Shown: positions 29,437 through 39,767, counted from the stretch's first letter. The stretch is 64,000 nt of DNA from Candidatus Desulfofervidaceae bacterium (GCA_027064585.1 JAMOPI010000010.1:1-64000), one strand, 5' to 3'. Notes: generated from the sequence alone by a model not told the origin. A program made the numbers and translations.

Positions 29437-31599
29437 ATGGAAAGAGAGATTATTTGTGTTGATAACAAATACTATATTTTGGCCACTTCTTCCCGCATTG
29501 ATGAGCGTAACCGCACCTTAAAGCACGAGGAAACTTTTGCCATTTTTAACGCCTATGGTGAAATTGAGCCCATTGGCCTAGGTGAACAAGGCCTTTATCA
29601 CCGGGGCACCAGGCACCTTTCCCGATATGAAATGCACATTTGTAAGACCAGACCTTTGCTTTTAAGTTCTACCATTAAAGAAGACAATTCCCTCTTTACC
29701 GTAGATTTAACCAATGCTGACATCCTTTCTGGAGATACCCTGCTTGTGCCTAAAGGCAGCGTGCACATCCTGCGCAGTAAGTTTTTGTTTGCCGAAACTT
29801 GTTATGAACGCATCCAGTTAGAAAATTTTGCCCCCTTTGCCGTGGAACTGGAGCTTTCCTTCCTCTTTGAGGCCGACTTTGCGGATATCTTTGAGGTGAG
29901 GGGCGCCAGGCGTAAACAAAAAGGCACCTATTTGCCTGCAGATATCACGAAGGACAGAGTTGTCTTTTCCTACAAAGGGCTTGACGGTATTACCCGGCAG
30001 ACAGTAATTAGTTTTTCTACTCCCCTCAAACGGCTTTCTGCCCAGCAGGCCGTATTTCGGTTTAAACTTAATCCTAAAGAGAGACGGGCCTTTTATATCA
30101 CCATCTGCTGTATAGCCAATGCTGAAAAGGCAGTAACACCAGCCCCCTATAAAAGGGCCTTTTTTGAAATACGACATAAGCTCAAACACTGGGAGGACAA
30201 AACCTGCCGTGTTTACACCTCTAACGAGCAATTTAACCAGTGGCTGCAACGTTCCTTAGCCGACATTGTGATGCTTATTACCCATACCCCTTATGGGCCT
30301 TATCCCTATGCCGGCATTCCCTGGTTTAATACCCTCTTTGGCCGGGATGGAATTATTACTGCCTTGGAATGCCTGTGGATTAATCCTGAAATTGCTAAAG
30401 GTACTTTAGCCTGTCTGGCTGCTACCCAGGCCAAGGAATTTGATGCCGCCCAGGACGCCCAACCGGGTAAAATCATTCATGAAGTCAGGGAAGGGGAAAT
30501 GGCGGCGACGGGGGAAATTCCCTTTGCCCGTTATTATGGCAGCGTAGACGCTACGCCTCTCTTCATTATTCTGGCCGGCAAATATTATGACCGCACCGGT
30601 GATCAGGCCTTTATTGAGGAAATCTGGCCTAATCTTATGCTTGCCTTAGAATGGATTGATAAATACGGCGATCTAGATGAAGATGGCTTTGTGGAATATA
30701 CGGCCTCCAAAAGGGGGCTTATCAACAAGGGCTGGCGTGATTCTCACGATAGCGTCTTTCATGCCGATGGCACCTTGGCCAAGGGACCTATTGCGTTGGT
30801 AGAAGTCCAGGGATATGTTTATGCAGCCAAACAGGAGGCAGCTAAGCTGGCCGAGGTCTTAGGAAAGAAAGATTTGGCCACAAGATTACGCCAAGAGGCA
30901 GAGAAGTTAAAGGAACAGTTTGAAAGGACCTTTTGGTGTGAGGAGATTTCCTGTTACGGCCTGGCCTTGGACGGTGAAAAGCAGTTGTGCAAGGTAAGAA
31001 GTTCAAATGCCGGTCATCTCCTCTTTAGCGGGATTATCAGGCCAGAACGGGCTTTAAAATTGGCCAAACTTTTCTTTAAACATCACTTCTTTTCTGGCTG
31101 GGGCATTAGGACGATTTCAAGTCTAGAGGTGCGCTATAATCCCCTCTCTTATCACAACGGTTCTGTCTGGCCCCATGACAATGCCCTTATTGCCTATGGT
31201 CTTTGCCGCTATGGTCTTAAAAGGTATGCTCTGAAGATCATGCAGGGGCTTTTTGAGGCAAGCACCTTTTTTGAGCTGCACCGTCTGCCAGAGCTCTTTT
31301 GTGGCTTTGCCCGGCGTCCGCATGAGGGGCCCACGCATTATCCTGTAGCCTGTCATCCCCAGGCCTGGGCAGCAGGAACGGTCTTTTTGCTTCTTCAGGG
31401 CTGTTTGGGTTTGGGCTTTAAAAAGAATGAGATCCGATTTTATCACCCTATCCTGCCAGACTTTTTAGATGCCATCTGGATTAAAAACCTGAGAATGAGT
31501 GAGGCCAGAGTAGATCTTTATCTCAAACGTTATGAGGATGATGTCGTTATCAATGTCCTGCGCAAAGAGGGAGAAATTAAGATCATTGTAGAAAAGTAG
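29437..31599 (+). CDS. Glycogen debranching-type glycoside hydrolase (GDE_N / GH63-like)
   Basis: A 720-residue protein. The N-terminal 250 residues form the GDE_N_bis beta domain (YHRGTRHLSRYEMHI, NADILSGDTLLVPKGSVHIL). The rest is an (alpha/alpha)6 barrel: PWFNTLFGRDGIITALEC, ATGEIPFARYYGSVDATPLF, KGWRDSHDSVFHADG and SYHNGSVWPHDNALIAYGL. The pattern matches proteins annotated as amylo-alpha-1,6-glucosidases or GH63-like glucosyl/mannosyl hydrolases. Acidic residues in GRDG and RDSHD are plausible catalytic positions. There is no signal peptide, so it is cytoplasmic. It is coupled to the GT4 gene. Confidence 0.9.
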   Translation: MEREIICVDNKYYILATSSRIDERNRTLKHEETFAIFNAYGEIEPIGLGEQGLYHRGTRHLSRYEMHICKTRPLLLSSTIKEDNSLFTVDLTNADILSGDTLLVPKGSVHILRSKFLFAETCYERIQLENFAPFAVELELSFLFEADFADIFEVRGARRKQKGTYLPADITKDRVVFSYKGLDGITRQTVISFSTPLKRLSAQQAVFRFKLNPKERRAFYITICCIANAEKAVTPAPYKRAFFEIRHKLKHWEDKTCRVYTSNEQFNQWLQRSLADIVMLITHTPYGPYPYAGIPWFNTLFGRDGIITALECLWINPEIAKGTLACLAATQAKEFDAAQDAQPGKIIHEVREGEMAATGEIPFARYYGSVDATPLFIILAGKYYDRTGDQAFIEEIWPNLMLALEWIDKYGDLDEDGFVEYTASKRGLINKGWRDSHDSVFHADGTLAKGPIALVEVQGYVYAAKQEAAKLAEVLGKKDLATRLRQEAEKLKEQFERTFWCEEISCYGLALDGEKQLCKVRSSNAGHLLFSGIIRPERALKLAKLFFKHHFFSGWGIRTISSLEVRYNPLSYHNGSVWPHDNALIAYGLCRYGLKRYALKIMQGLFEASTFFELHRLPELFCGFARRPHEGPTHYPVACHPQAWAAGTVFLLLQGCLGLGFKKNEIRFYHPILPDFLDAIWIKNLRMSEARVDLYLKRYEDDVVINVLRKEGEIKIIVEK

Positions 31600-32302
31600 C
31601 CTGGTTTATCATCTCCTTTAACCGCAGGGCATTGGCATACATATCGGAGTTGTTAAACATGATGTAGCCTTCTTTGCCTGCCATCTTTAAAATTTGGGTT
31701 AATTCTTCATCACTGTAGGAATACTGATATGTCCTCAAATTGCCATGTAAGCGAAAATAGGTAAATGTTCCCCACACAGGCAGTCCGTGTAAAAAGGGAT
31801 CAACAGCATGGATAAGATTAGCCTTTTTACAAATTTCTTTAACTATCTCTTCTGTCCACTCTTTACCGCGTGGTTCCCAGATAAAGATACCTCTGCCTTG
31901 ATAATGGGCAAAAAAGGCAAGTATGGCCTTTATATTTTCCTCGCTCGGTTTAAAAGAGGCTGGGGTTTGAAAGACAAACTTCTCTGCCTTTAGCACCTTT
32001 GCACGGGCAAAAAAGGTTTCCATGACCTCTTCGGTAACCTCATTTAGCCGAAAGCCACCACAAAACTGCCTTTTTTCCTTCGGCAGATCGGCCCGACGAT
32101 AGGTTGGACTATGGGGAAGATGGGTAATATATTGCGGGGCCTTAAGGATAAACTCAAATCCTGCCGGTGCCTTTTTGGTCCAGTTTAAGACCTGCTTTTC
32201 GGTTAAGGTGCGGTAAAAGCTTTGTTGGATTTCTACGGTCATAAAGTGCGCAAAATACTTTTCCTGGGCCACAGGGAAACCACAACAGCCTACTTTAAGC
32301 AT
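31583..32302 (-). CDS. DUF72 (YecE-like) family protein
   Basis: A 239-residue TIM-barrel protein. It starts MLKVGCCGFPVAQEKYFAHF, then VEIQQSFYRTLTEKQVLNWT, FEFILKAPQYITH, WEPRGKEWTEEIV and FTYFRLHG, all standard DUF72 blocks. The usual NNxxxGxA motif near the end reads FNNSDMYANALRL. The biochemical role is not established; members have been linked to nucleic-acid or Fe-S contexts. It converges on the hydrolase gene with a 17-base overlap. Confidence 0.88.
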   Translation of the reverse strand: MLKVGCCGFPVAQEKYFAHFMTVEIQQSFYRTLTEKQVLNWTKKAPAGFEFILKAPQYITHLPHSPTYRRADLPKEKRQFCGGFRLNEVTEEVMETFFARAKVLKAEKFVFQTPASFKPSEENIKAILAFFAHYQGRGIFIWEPRGKEWTEEIVKEICKKANLIHAVDPFLHGLPVWGTFTYFRLHGNLRTYQYSYSDEELTQILKMAGKEGYIMFNNSDMYANALRLKEMINQATFLQ

Positions 32303-32439
32303 AGGCTTTTTTACCTTAAATTTAAAGGTTTAGTATTAACCTACTAACAAATGAGCAAGAAGTCAACGACAAATCTGCAAACATTGCATAATTTCAGAAA
32401 ATATGTAATAATTTTTTAAGTCTTTTTAGGGGGAGAAAT

Positions 32440-32712
32440 ATGGAAACCTTAATTGTAGGCGAAAGGGGACAGATAACCATACCTAGAAGTTTAAGAGAAA
32501 AATATGGAATAAGAGCAAAACATCCTGTGATTATAGAAGACCGAGAAGGAGAGATAGTAATTAAGCCAGCAGTCGTTATTCCTTTGGAAAGACTTAAGGC
32601 CCTGTGTGAAGAATACGATGAAGAGTTTGTTAAGAAATTGATGGAAGACAATCAGGTTTCTCCTGAAGAGGAGAAGGAGATAATAGAAAAGTGGCTGGCC
32701 AGAAGAGATTAA
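32440..32712 (+). CDS. AbrB/MazE-type antitoxin
   Basis: A 90-residue protein with an N-terminal swapped-hairpin AbrB domain: METLIVGERGQITIPRSLRE, then KYGIRAKHPVIIEDREGEIV and IKPAV. This domain binds DNA as a dimer and represses its own operon. The acidic C-terminal half (EEYDEEFVKKLMEDNQVSPE) would wrap the toxin. AGGGGGAG lies before the ATG. It overlaps the PIN toxin gene by 22 bases. Confidence 0.88.
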   Translation: METLIVGERGQITIPRSLREKYGIRAKHPVIIEDREGEIVIKPAVVIPLERLKALCEEYDEEFVKKLMEDNQVSPEEEKEIIEKWLARRD

Positions 32713-33128
32713 AAGTCTTTTTAGATAGCAATGTATTTTTTGCCGCCCTTTATATGGATATGAAAGGTTCTTATCCTTCTATTATCTTACGGCTTGCGCA
32801 AGAGCATTGTTTTGATCTCTATTTTTCTACGCTTGTAGAACTTGAGGTAAAACATAACATCGCTAAAAAGCTACCCCAGAAGAGGTTTCAAGTTGATTCT
32901 TTGTTTAAAAACTTCAAAAAGTTGGAGGATGTAAGCCTTGAATTAAGCCTCCTTAAAAGACTTTCTGAAAAAGACCGCATTATCATCTCCACAGCTATAT
33001 ATCATAGGATGAATTACTTTGTTACTGGAAACACTAAAGATTTTTCCTATCTTTTGGGCAAAAAAATAGATCAAACTTTTGTTTTAGCACCAAAGAATTT
33101 TTGTTTGCGCGAATTTGCAGATAACTAG
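32691..33128 (+). CDS. PIN-domain toxin ribonuclease
   Basis: A 145-residue PIN protein starting at GTG 32691 inside the antitoxin gene. LKVFLDSNVFFAALYM has the first Asp, LVELEVKHNI the Glu, EKDRIIISTAIYHRM a second Asp and FVTGNTKDF the last. This is the acidic metal site of VapC-like RNases. With the AbrB gene it forms a type II toxin-antitoxin pair. The GTG start and the overlap suggest lower toxin translation that depends on the antitoxin cistron. Confidence 0.85.
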   Translation: MAGQKRLKVFLDSNVFFAALYMDMKGSYPSIILRLAQEHCFDLYFSTLVELEVKHNIAKKLPQKRFQVDSLFKNFKKLEDVSLELSLLKRLSEKDRIIISTAIYHRMNYFVTGNTKDFSYLLGKKIDQTFVLAPKNFCLREFADN

Positions 33129-33578
33129 CTAGGCAGGAAACTCCTCTTTGCTCATCCACTCCTCCACCTTATCATCCCTTAAAAAGACCGTGCCGGTAAA
33201 GAGACCTACGAGGGTGTTATCACCTCGCCTGACCTCTATTCTGTAGATGGCAGTGCGTCGGCCACGTGTTTCTTCTGTAGCCGTTGCCACAAGGGTATCC
33301 CCTAGCCTGCTTGGGGCAGGATAATGTATCTGGGCGTTAAGGGCTACGGCCACCTGCCCATAACTATTTGAGGCAACAGCAAAGGCAAAGTCAGCCAAGG
33401 CATAGGTGACGGCCCCATGGGTGATGCCCACCGCATTAAGCATCTTTTCGGTTACCGTCATTTTTACCTTACACCAACCCGGGCCTGCTTCTGCTACTTT
33501 CATCCCTAGGTTAACCGCCACTTGATCTCGTTCATTCATCCAGCGGGCAATCCGCCACGCCCTTTCTTGTGCATCCAT
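33129..33578 (-). CDS. PaaI-type hotdog thioesterase
   Basis: A protein of about 149 residues in the hotdog fold. ITHGAVTYALADFAFAVASN carries the HGG-like HGAV active-site helix with its Asp, and LNAQIHYPAPSRLGDTLVA is the typical next strand pair. PaaI enzymes hydrolyse (hydroxy)phenylacetyl-CoA and other acyl-CoAs; the substrate is open here. The ATG at 33578 is preferred because GGAGG is 8 bases upstream, while it is too close to the ATG at 33584. It follows the helicase gene by 15 bases. Confidence 0.88.
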   Translation of the reverse strand: MDAQERAWRIARWMNERDQVAVNLGMKVAEAGPGWCKVKMTVTEKMLNAVGITHGAVTYALADFAFAVASNSYGQVAVALNAQIHYPAPSRLGDTLVATATEETRGRRTAIYRIEVRRGDNTLVGLFTGTVFLRDDKVEEWMSKEEFPA

Positions 33579-33593
33579 TATCATTTCCTCCAG

Positions 33594-35432
33594 TTATGCC
33601 TTTCCTGTCATTTCCTTTAAAAAGGGTGAAGGGCGTCCAGCATAAGAGATAAAAAGCCTTTTTTGTGCCCTTGTAATGGCAACATAACACAAACGCCGTT
33701 CTTCTTCCAGATCATGGGCCTTATAATGCGGTAAGACTCCCAGGCTACAACCCACCAAAAACACTACTGGCCATTCTAAACCCTTGGCCTTGTGGATAGT
33801 CAAAAGATTTATCCGCCTGCCCTGCTTACGACGCCCTTCCTGCTGGGCAATTTGAAGATAGGCCAAAAACTTGCCCACATCCTTAAACCGAATAAGTCCA
33901 AAACAGAATTCATCCAGGGTGTCTAGATGTGATTCATCTACTGCATTTTGTTTTTGGGCCAAATAGGCATCATAACCTGTGTAGCGGCGCACTTCCCTGA
34001 CGATTTGACCTAAGTTATAAATCCCCTGCTGATAAAGGCCGTTGAGCTTCTTGATAATTCCGTAAAAACGTTCGGCCCGTTTTTTCATCTCGGCCGAGGG
34101 ATAGTTAATCAAGGGAAGGCAGGTATAAAGGGATTTGCCAGTCTCTACGCTCTTTTCCTGCAAAAGGGGGATAATAGGGCCTAAGTCTCTTGGAGGGACA
34201 TTAAGAATTTGTAAAAAGGCTTCATCATCATTAAAATCAGCAATGAGCCTCAAATAAGCCGTCATGTCCTTAATCTCTTTGCGCAAATAAAAACCTGTGC
34301 TTCCCACCACCGTATAGGGCACACTAAACTGAATACAGTTATCTTCTAAAGGACGGGATTGATAGTTGGTCCGATATAAAACAGCAATGGCCTCTGGGGG
34401 TGTGCCTTGTTTGATCAGTTCCTTAATGCGTTGCACAACCTTAAAGGCCTCTTCTTCCCGGTTGCCTGCCGCGATGATGCGGGGAGGAGAGCCTTCTTTG
34501 TTATTTGTCCAAATCTGCTTGGCGATTTTAAGTTGGCTGTGGGCCATGAGCCGGTTAGAAAGGTTAACGATGTGTTGGGTAGAGCGATAATTTTGTTCTA
34601 ATTTGATCGTTCTGGCCTGCGGAAAGTAACGTTCAAATTGCAGAATATACTGAGGTACGGCTCCCCGAAAATGATAGATAGCCTGAGCATCGTCCCCTAC
34701 TACAAATAAGTTATTTTGGGGAGGCACCAAGAGACGCAAGAGCTCAAATTGCACTTTGTTAACATCCTGCACCTCATCTACGAGGATATGGGTAAACTGG
34801 TGTTGATACTTTTTAAGTACATCAGGCTGGCTTTTAAACAGGCGCCAGGTTTCTATTTGCAGGTCGTCAAAGTCAAAGAGTCCCTCTTCCCGTTTTTTTT
34901 CTTCATAAAATTTATAAACAGCATACTTTTCAGCTATCACCGGGCTTAAGCGGGCTTCATTGGCCATATCTTCTAAGAGGCGCAGGTTGTTTTTGGCCCG
35001 GCCAATGAATAGCTCGGCCTCCTTAAGACTCAACTCCGCCCCACTAACGGCTAAGGCGTGCTTAAGGAGCAAAAGACGCCGCTTGTCCTCTAAGAGTCTA
35101 AATTTTATACCTTCTTTTTGTAAAATCTTAAAACAAAGGGCATGAAAGGTGGAACACCAAAGACGCTTTGCGTTTTTTAAACCAATGAGCTTTTTTAAAC
35201 GATCCTTCATTTCTTTGGCTGCCTTGCGGGTAAAGGTAAGGGCCAAAATACGATCAGGAGGAATGCCCTTGACGGCAATGAGATAGGCTATACGGTGAGT
35301 CAAGGTGCGGGTCTTGCCAGAGCCTGGGGCGGCTAATACACGCACAATCCCTTCGGCCATAGCGGCCTCGCGTTGAGCAGGGTTGAGGGAGGAAAGGAGC
35401 TCAGGTAAAAAGAGGCGACCGCCGGTTTGCAT
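33594..35432 (-). CDS. UvrD/Rep-family ATP-dependent DNA helicase (short form)
   Basis: A 612-residue superfamily 1A helicase. LNPAQREAAM is the Q motif, VLAAPGSGKTRTLT the Walker A (residues 35-41), LALTFTRKAAKEM motif Ia, HILVDEVQDVNKVQF motif II, VVGDDAQAIYHFRGA motif III, LEQNYRST motif IV, LLTIHKAKGLEWPVVFLVG motif V and YVAITRAQKRLFISYA motif VI. These enzymes unwind 3'-5' in repair or replication restart. It is shorter than E. coli UvrD (720) and lacks a long C-terminal tail. The second Asp of motif II reads Val (DEVQD), which is normal for this family. Confidence 0.93.
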   Translation of the reverse strand: MQTGGRLFLPELLSSLNPAQREAAMAEGIVRVLAAPGSGKTRTLTHRIAYLIAVKGIPPDRILALTFTRKAAKEMKDRLKKLIGLKNAKRLWCSTFHALCFKILQKEGIKFRLLEDKRRLLLLKHALAVSGAELSLKEAELFIGRAKNNLRLLEDMANEARLSPVIAEKYAVYKFYEEKKREEGLFDFDDLQIETWRLFKSQPDVLKKYQHQFTHILVDEVQDVNKVQFELLRLLVPPQNNLFVVGDDAQAIYHFRGAVPQYILQFERYFPQARTIKLEQNYRSTQHIVNLSNRLMAHSQLKIAKQIWTNNKEGSPPRIIAAGNREEEAFKVVQRIKELIKQGTPPEAIAVLYRTNYQSRPLEDNCIQFSVPYTVVGSTGFYLRKEIKDMTAYLRLIADFNDDEAFLQILNVPPRDLGPIIPLLQEKSVETGKSLYTCLPLINYPSAEMKKRAERFYGIIKKLNGLYQQGIYNLGQIVREVRRYTGYDAYLAQKQNAVDESHLDTLDEFCFGLIRFKDVGKFLAYLQIAQQEGRRKQGRRINLLTIHKAKGLEWPVVFLVGCSLGVLPHYKAHDLEEERRLCYVAITRAQKRLFISYAGRPSPFLKEMTGKA

Positions 35433-35474
35433 TGCCTTGCAAGGCTAAAGGGAAAAAGGAGGTTTGTCAAGGAG

Positions 35475-35965
35475 CCCAAAATCCGTGATTGCCCTTCAAA
35501 AACCCCACAAGTTGCTTGTCATAAAGCGATTTTTTAAAAAATACCTTTCACCTAAAAGGTGAAAAACATTTATCTTTCCCTTAAACCCAGTCATAATTAT
35601 AGCGCCTTCGCTCGCTTATGCGGTCAAGGCCAAGCCCTACGGGTGGCCTTTGGCCAGCCTTGACCTCGCTCGCTACGGCGCTTTTTTCTTTTTGAGGCCA
35701 GAAGGAAAAGAAAAATTCTTTTTCCCCTTTCCTCCTTCCGATTTTCCTTTTTTGCCAGGGCCGAGGGCGGTCAAGGGCAAGCCCGCAGGGCGCAGCCTGC
35801 CCAAAGGGCAGGTCGGAGCGAACGCAGTGAGCGTAGACCCTTGACCGTATAACCGAGGCCCTGGCATATAATTTCCTAAAAAGGAGAAGGGATAATGCTG
35901 GCATTTTTCTTAATTCCTTCCTCATCTCAAATATCCTTCTTTAAAAATCAATCACGGATTTTGGG
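35475..35965. repeat. Dispersed TIR element, copy 2 (491 bp) with 5-bp direct repeats
   Basis: The ends are perfect 17-bp inverted repeats, CCCAAAATCCGTGATTG (35475-35491) and its complement (35949-35965). AGGAG flanks both sides (35470-35474, 35966-35970) and looks like a target-site duplication. Inside, in order: palindrome TTTCACCT-AAA-AGGTGAAA (35546-35564); stem-loop 1, AGCGCC/GGCGCT enclosing GGTCAAGG/CCTTGACC (35601-35682) followed by T6; stem-loop 2, GCCAGGGCC/GGCCCTGGC enclosing GGTCAAGGG/CCCTTGACC and CCTGCCC/GGGCAGG (35754-35865). No convincing gene is inside; short open frames on both strands follow the palindromic sequence. It fills the gap between divergent uvrD-like and GT9 genes. 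Confidence 0.88.
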
Positions 35966-35979
35966 AGGAGAGAAAAAGG

Positions 35980-36909
35980 ATGCAATTGCTTATCGTTCAC
36001 CTTGGGGCCTTGGGGGATATGCTTTTATCCAGACCTAGCCTTTTGGCCATAAGAAGGCACTTTGCCCAGGCCGAGATAGACCTTTTAGGCTATCCTCATC
36101 TCCTCTCCCTGATCCGTTATGAAATGCAAGTCAGGCAGATTTATAATTTAGAAGATGTTCTTTTTACCCTTTATACAAATGCAAATAAGGCCTTTTGGCA
36201 GCGTTATGACCTCATTGTTTTCTTTGCTCGCCGCCTAGATCCAGACTGGCAAAAAAGTTTAGGCCGGACAGAATTTATTTTTATCCAAACCGTGCCCCCA
36301 CCAGGGATAAGGCGGCCGGTATTTGCGTATCAACTGGAACAATTGCGAAAATACGGTCTAAAGGGGCAAATTTCCTTTGTTCCTTTGGCCCTTCCACTCT
36401 CAAAAGATACACAGCGAGAAGGTTTTGATTTGCTTATTCATCCTGGCAGCGGCAGTCCTTCTAAAAACTGGCCGGTTTCTTATTTTACTGAGGTGATAAA
36501 GGCCTTTTCTTCTTTTCGCCTTGGGCTTATTGTTGGCCCGGCCGATAAGGAGGTGGCTAAGGTATTGTTAGCGCGTCTTCAGGACAATGATGTCTTAAGG
36601 CGACCCCGCCTGCTTCAGGACCTCAGCCTGCCTGCGCTTGCTCAAAAGATGCGTAACGCTCATCTCTTTCTGGGCAATGACTCTGGTGTTACCCATCTGG
36701 CCGCAGCCTTAAATCTTCCGACCTTTGTTATCTTTGGCCCAACGGATCCTCATCGCTGGCGTCCATGGGGAAAGCATGTAAAGATTTTTGCCCCTAACCT
36801 TGCCTGTGCCCCATGTGAGGAGAAAAGAAGGGAATGTACAGAAAGGCAATGTTTAAAGGCCATCAAGCCTAAAGAGGTAATAGAAACCATCTTAACTGCC
36901 ATTCACTAA
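35980..36909 (+). CDS. GT9-family (heptosyltransferase-like) glycosyltransferase
   Basis: A 309-residue GT-B enzyme. MQLLIVHLGALGDMLLSRPS is the typical start with the GDxL motif, LIHPGSGSPSKNWPVSYF binds the ADP-sugar, and FLGNDSGVTHLAAALNLPTFVIFGPTDP is the conserved GND(S/T)G block. Such enzymes add heptose to the lipopolysaccharide inner core. A Cys-rich end (LACAPCEEKRRECTERQC) is common in the family. The GGAGGAGAG ribosome binding site is the right-hand AGGAG of the repeat element, so the promoter must be inside that element. Confidence 0.9.
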   Translation: MQLLIVHLGALGDMLLSRPSLLAIRRHFAQAEIDLLGYPHLLSLIRYEMQVRQIYNLEDVLFTLYTNANKAFWQRYDLIVFFARRLDPDWQKSLGRTEFIFIQTVPPPGIRRPVFAYQLEQLRKYGLKGQISFVPLALPLSKDTQREGFDLLIHPGSGSPSKNWPVSYFTEVIKAFSSFRLGLIVGPADKEVAKVLLARLQDNDVLRRPRLLQDLSLPALAQKMRNAHLFLGNDSGVTHLAAALNLPTFVIFGPTDPHRWRPWGKHVKIFAPNLACAPCEEKRRECTERQCLKAIKPKEVIETILTAIH

Positions 36910-36950
36910 TCCCTATCCCCCAATCGTCAATATTAGGTTATCATATACTC

Positions 36951-38090
36951 ATGCCAAATTTGCCCTTTAAAAAACGACCAGAGGACTTTATTGTCAAAGA
37001 AAGGCATAATCTTTTCTTTAAACCCAGAGGAGAATATGCCTATTTTTTACTAAAAAAACGCAACTGTAATACCCTAGACGCCCTCAAACTGCTAGCCAGG
37101 CAACTACGGGTACCGTTAGATCAGGTAGGCTTTGCTGGTCTTAAAGATAAACTGGCGATTACTGAACAGGTGATTTCGGTCCCCAAACGCTATGTTACAG
37201 CCCAAAATTACAGGCTTAGTCCGCAGGTCTATTTGCGCTTTCTCGGTTATGGGGATGAGCCTGTTAGGCTGGGTGGGTTTTTAGGTAATGAATTTACGAT
37301 TACCTTACACCCCTTGACCCGAAGGCAAAAGGGCAGGATTAAAAAGGGATTGGGCTTTTTTGCTCAATATGGCTTTCCCAACTACTTTGGCGAGCAACGT
37401 TTTGGTTCAATCCTGGGCACAAAGGACTTTATCGCCCGCCTGCTTTTGCAAGAAAGATACGAAGAGGCCTTAAAGGCCTATATCGTTTCGTTTTTAAAAG
37501 CAGAAGAAAGGCGATATTTGACCAAGCTCTGGGGTAAATGGGACTTGATGTTGAAATACATTCCACCCAATGATGTTACAAAAAGGACGGTCATCAAGGC
37601 CCTGAAACGCCAAAAGCCTTATGAAAAGGTCTTTAGGGTTATTCCTAAAAATATCCGTGTCATGTTTGCCTTTGCCTATCAAAGCTATCTTTGGAATAAA
37701 ACCCTTTCTCTTTACATTGCCGACCACTTTAAGCACTTTTTTATCCCCATCGCCCTCTGGCAGTTTGCCGTGTATCGTCAAATAGATAAAAAACGGTGGA
37801 AGTTACTTAAAGATACCCGTCTGCCCTATGCCGGCACAAAGGAAATACCTGGGCCTTTTAAGCCCTTTTTTGAAAGGGTTATCAAAGAGGAAGGGCTTGA
37901 TGAAAGGACTTTCTTGGCCGAACGGGTTGGAATAAAACTTTTCTTAGAAGGAGAACGAGCTATCATTGTCATACCAGAGGGGTTAAGCATTGTAAACGAA
38001 AAGAAAGACAGCCTTACCTTACACTTTTTCCTCCCACCTAATAGCTATGCTACCGTCTTCCTGAAGGCCTTAATAGGGTTTAATGGCTAG
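36951..38090 (+). CDS. truD: tRNA pseudouridine(13) synthase TruD
   Basis: A 379-residue TruD protein, which makes pseudouridine at position 13 of tRNA-Glu. Family blocks are KKRPEDFIVKE, YAYFLLKKRNCNTLDAL, VGFAGLKDKLAITEQ with the catalytic Asp, GEQRFGS in FPNYFGEQRFGS, and AYQSYLWN. The insert domain between the two halves is present. It is the second gene after the GT9 gene, with a 41-base gap. Confidence 0.93.
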   Translation: MPNLPFKKRPEDFIVKERHNLFFKPRGEYAYFLLKKRNCNTLDALKLLARQLRVPLDQVGFAGLKDKLAITEQVISVPKRYVTAQNYRLSPQVYLRFLGYGDEPVRLGGFLGNEFTITLHPLTRRQKGRIKKGLGFFAQYGFPNYFGEQRFGSILGTKDFIARLLLQERYEEALKAYIVSFLKAEERRYLTKLWGKWDLMLKYIPPNDVTKRTVIKALKRQKPYEKVFRVIPKNIRVMFAFAYQSYLWNKTLSLYIADHFKHFFIPIALWQFAVYRQIDKKRWKLLKDTRLPYAGTKEIPGPFKPFFERVIKEEGLDERTFLAERVGIKLFLEGERAIIVIPEGLSIVNEKKDSLTLHFFLPPNSYATVFLKALIGFNG

Positions 38091-38147
38091 TTTTTCCTTG
38101 CCTTTTCCTTCTATTTCAGTTAAATTAGAGGCGTTTAATATCGTTAA

Positions 38148-39452
<1,305 letters not shown>

Positions 39453-39476
39453 ATAGTGGGTAGTGGGTGAGAATAG

Positions 39477-39767
39477 ATGGAGGTTAAGGAAGTTATTGAA
39501 GAAGTTAAGCAGATCTTAAAAAGATATTTACCTAAAGGTTATCGCATTTATCTCTTTGGCTCCTGGGCTAAAGGGAATGCGGAAGAACGGTCAGATATAG
39601 ATATTGCTATCTTGGGAGAGCGGGAATTAGACTGGATGGCCTTCTCAAAAATAAAAGAAAAAATAGAAGATATTCCTACCTTGCGTAAGATAGATGTGGT
39701 TGACCTAAAGGCCGTAGGAAGGCAATTTCGGGAAGAGGTCTTAAAGCACGGGATAGAATTGAAATGA
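39477..39767 (+). CDS. MNT-type minimal nucleotidyltransferase (antitoxin)
   Basis: A 96-residue protein with the pol-beta-type motif GS-x-AKG-x5-SDIDIAIL (Gly28, Ser29, Asp40, Asp42) and a third acidic residue in KIDVVDL. Minimal nucleotidyltransferases of this kind add AMP or a short oligo-A to a partner HEPN protein. It overlaps the next gene by 4 bases, making a MNT/HEPN pair. Confidence 0.9.
   Translation: MEVKEVIEEVKQILKRYLPKGYRIYLFGSWAKGNAEERSDIDIAILGERELDWMAFSKIKEKIEDIPTLRKIDVVDLKAVGRQFREEVLKHGIELK

Noticed and set aside
35581-35925. Proteins of 64-114 residues on both strands inside the repeat element copies
   Set aside because: They follow the GC-rich palindromes on both strands, differ in length and frame between copies and have no family-like features. 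They are by-products of the repeat.
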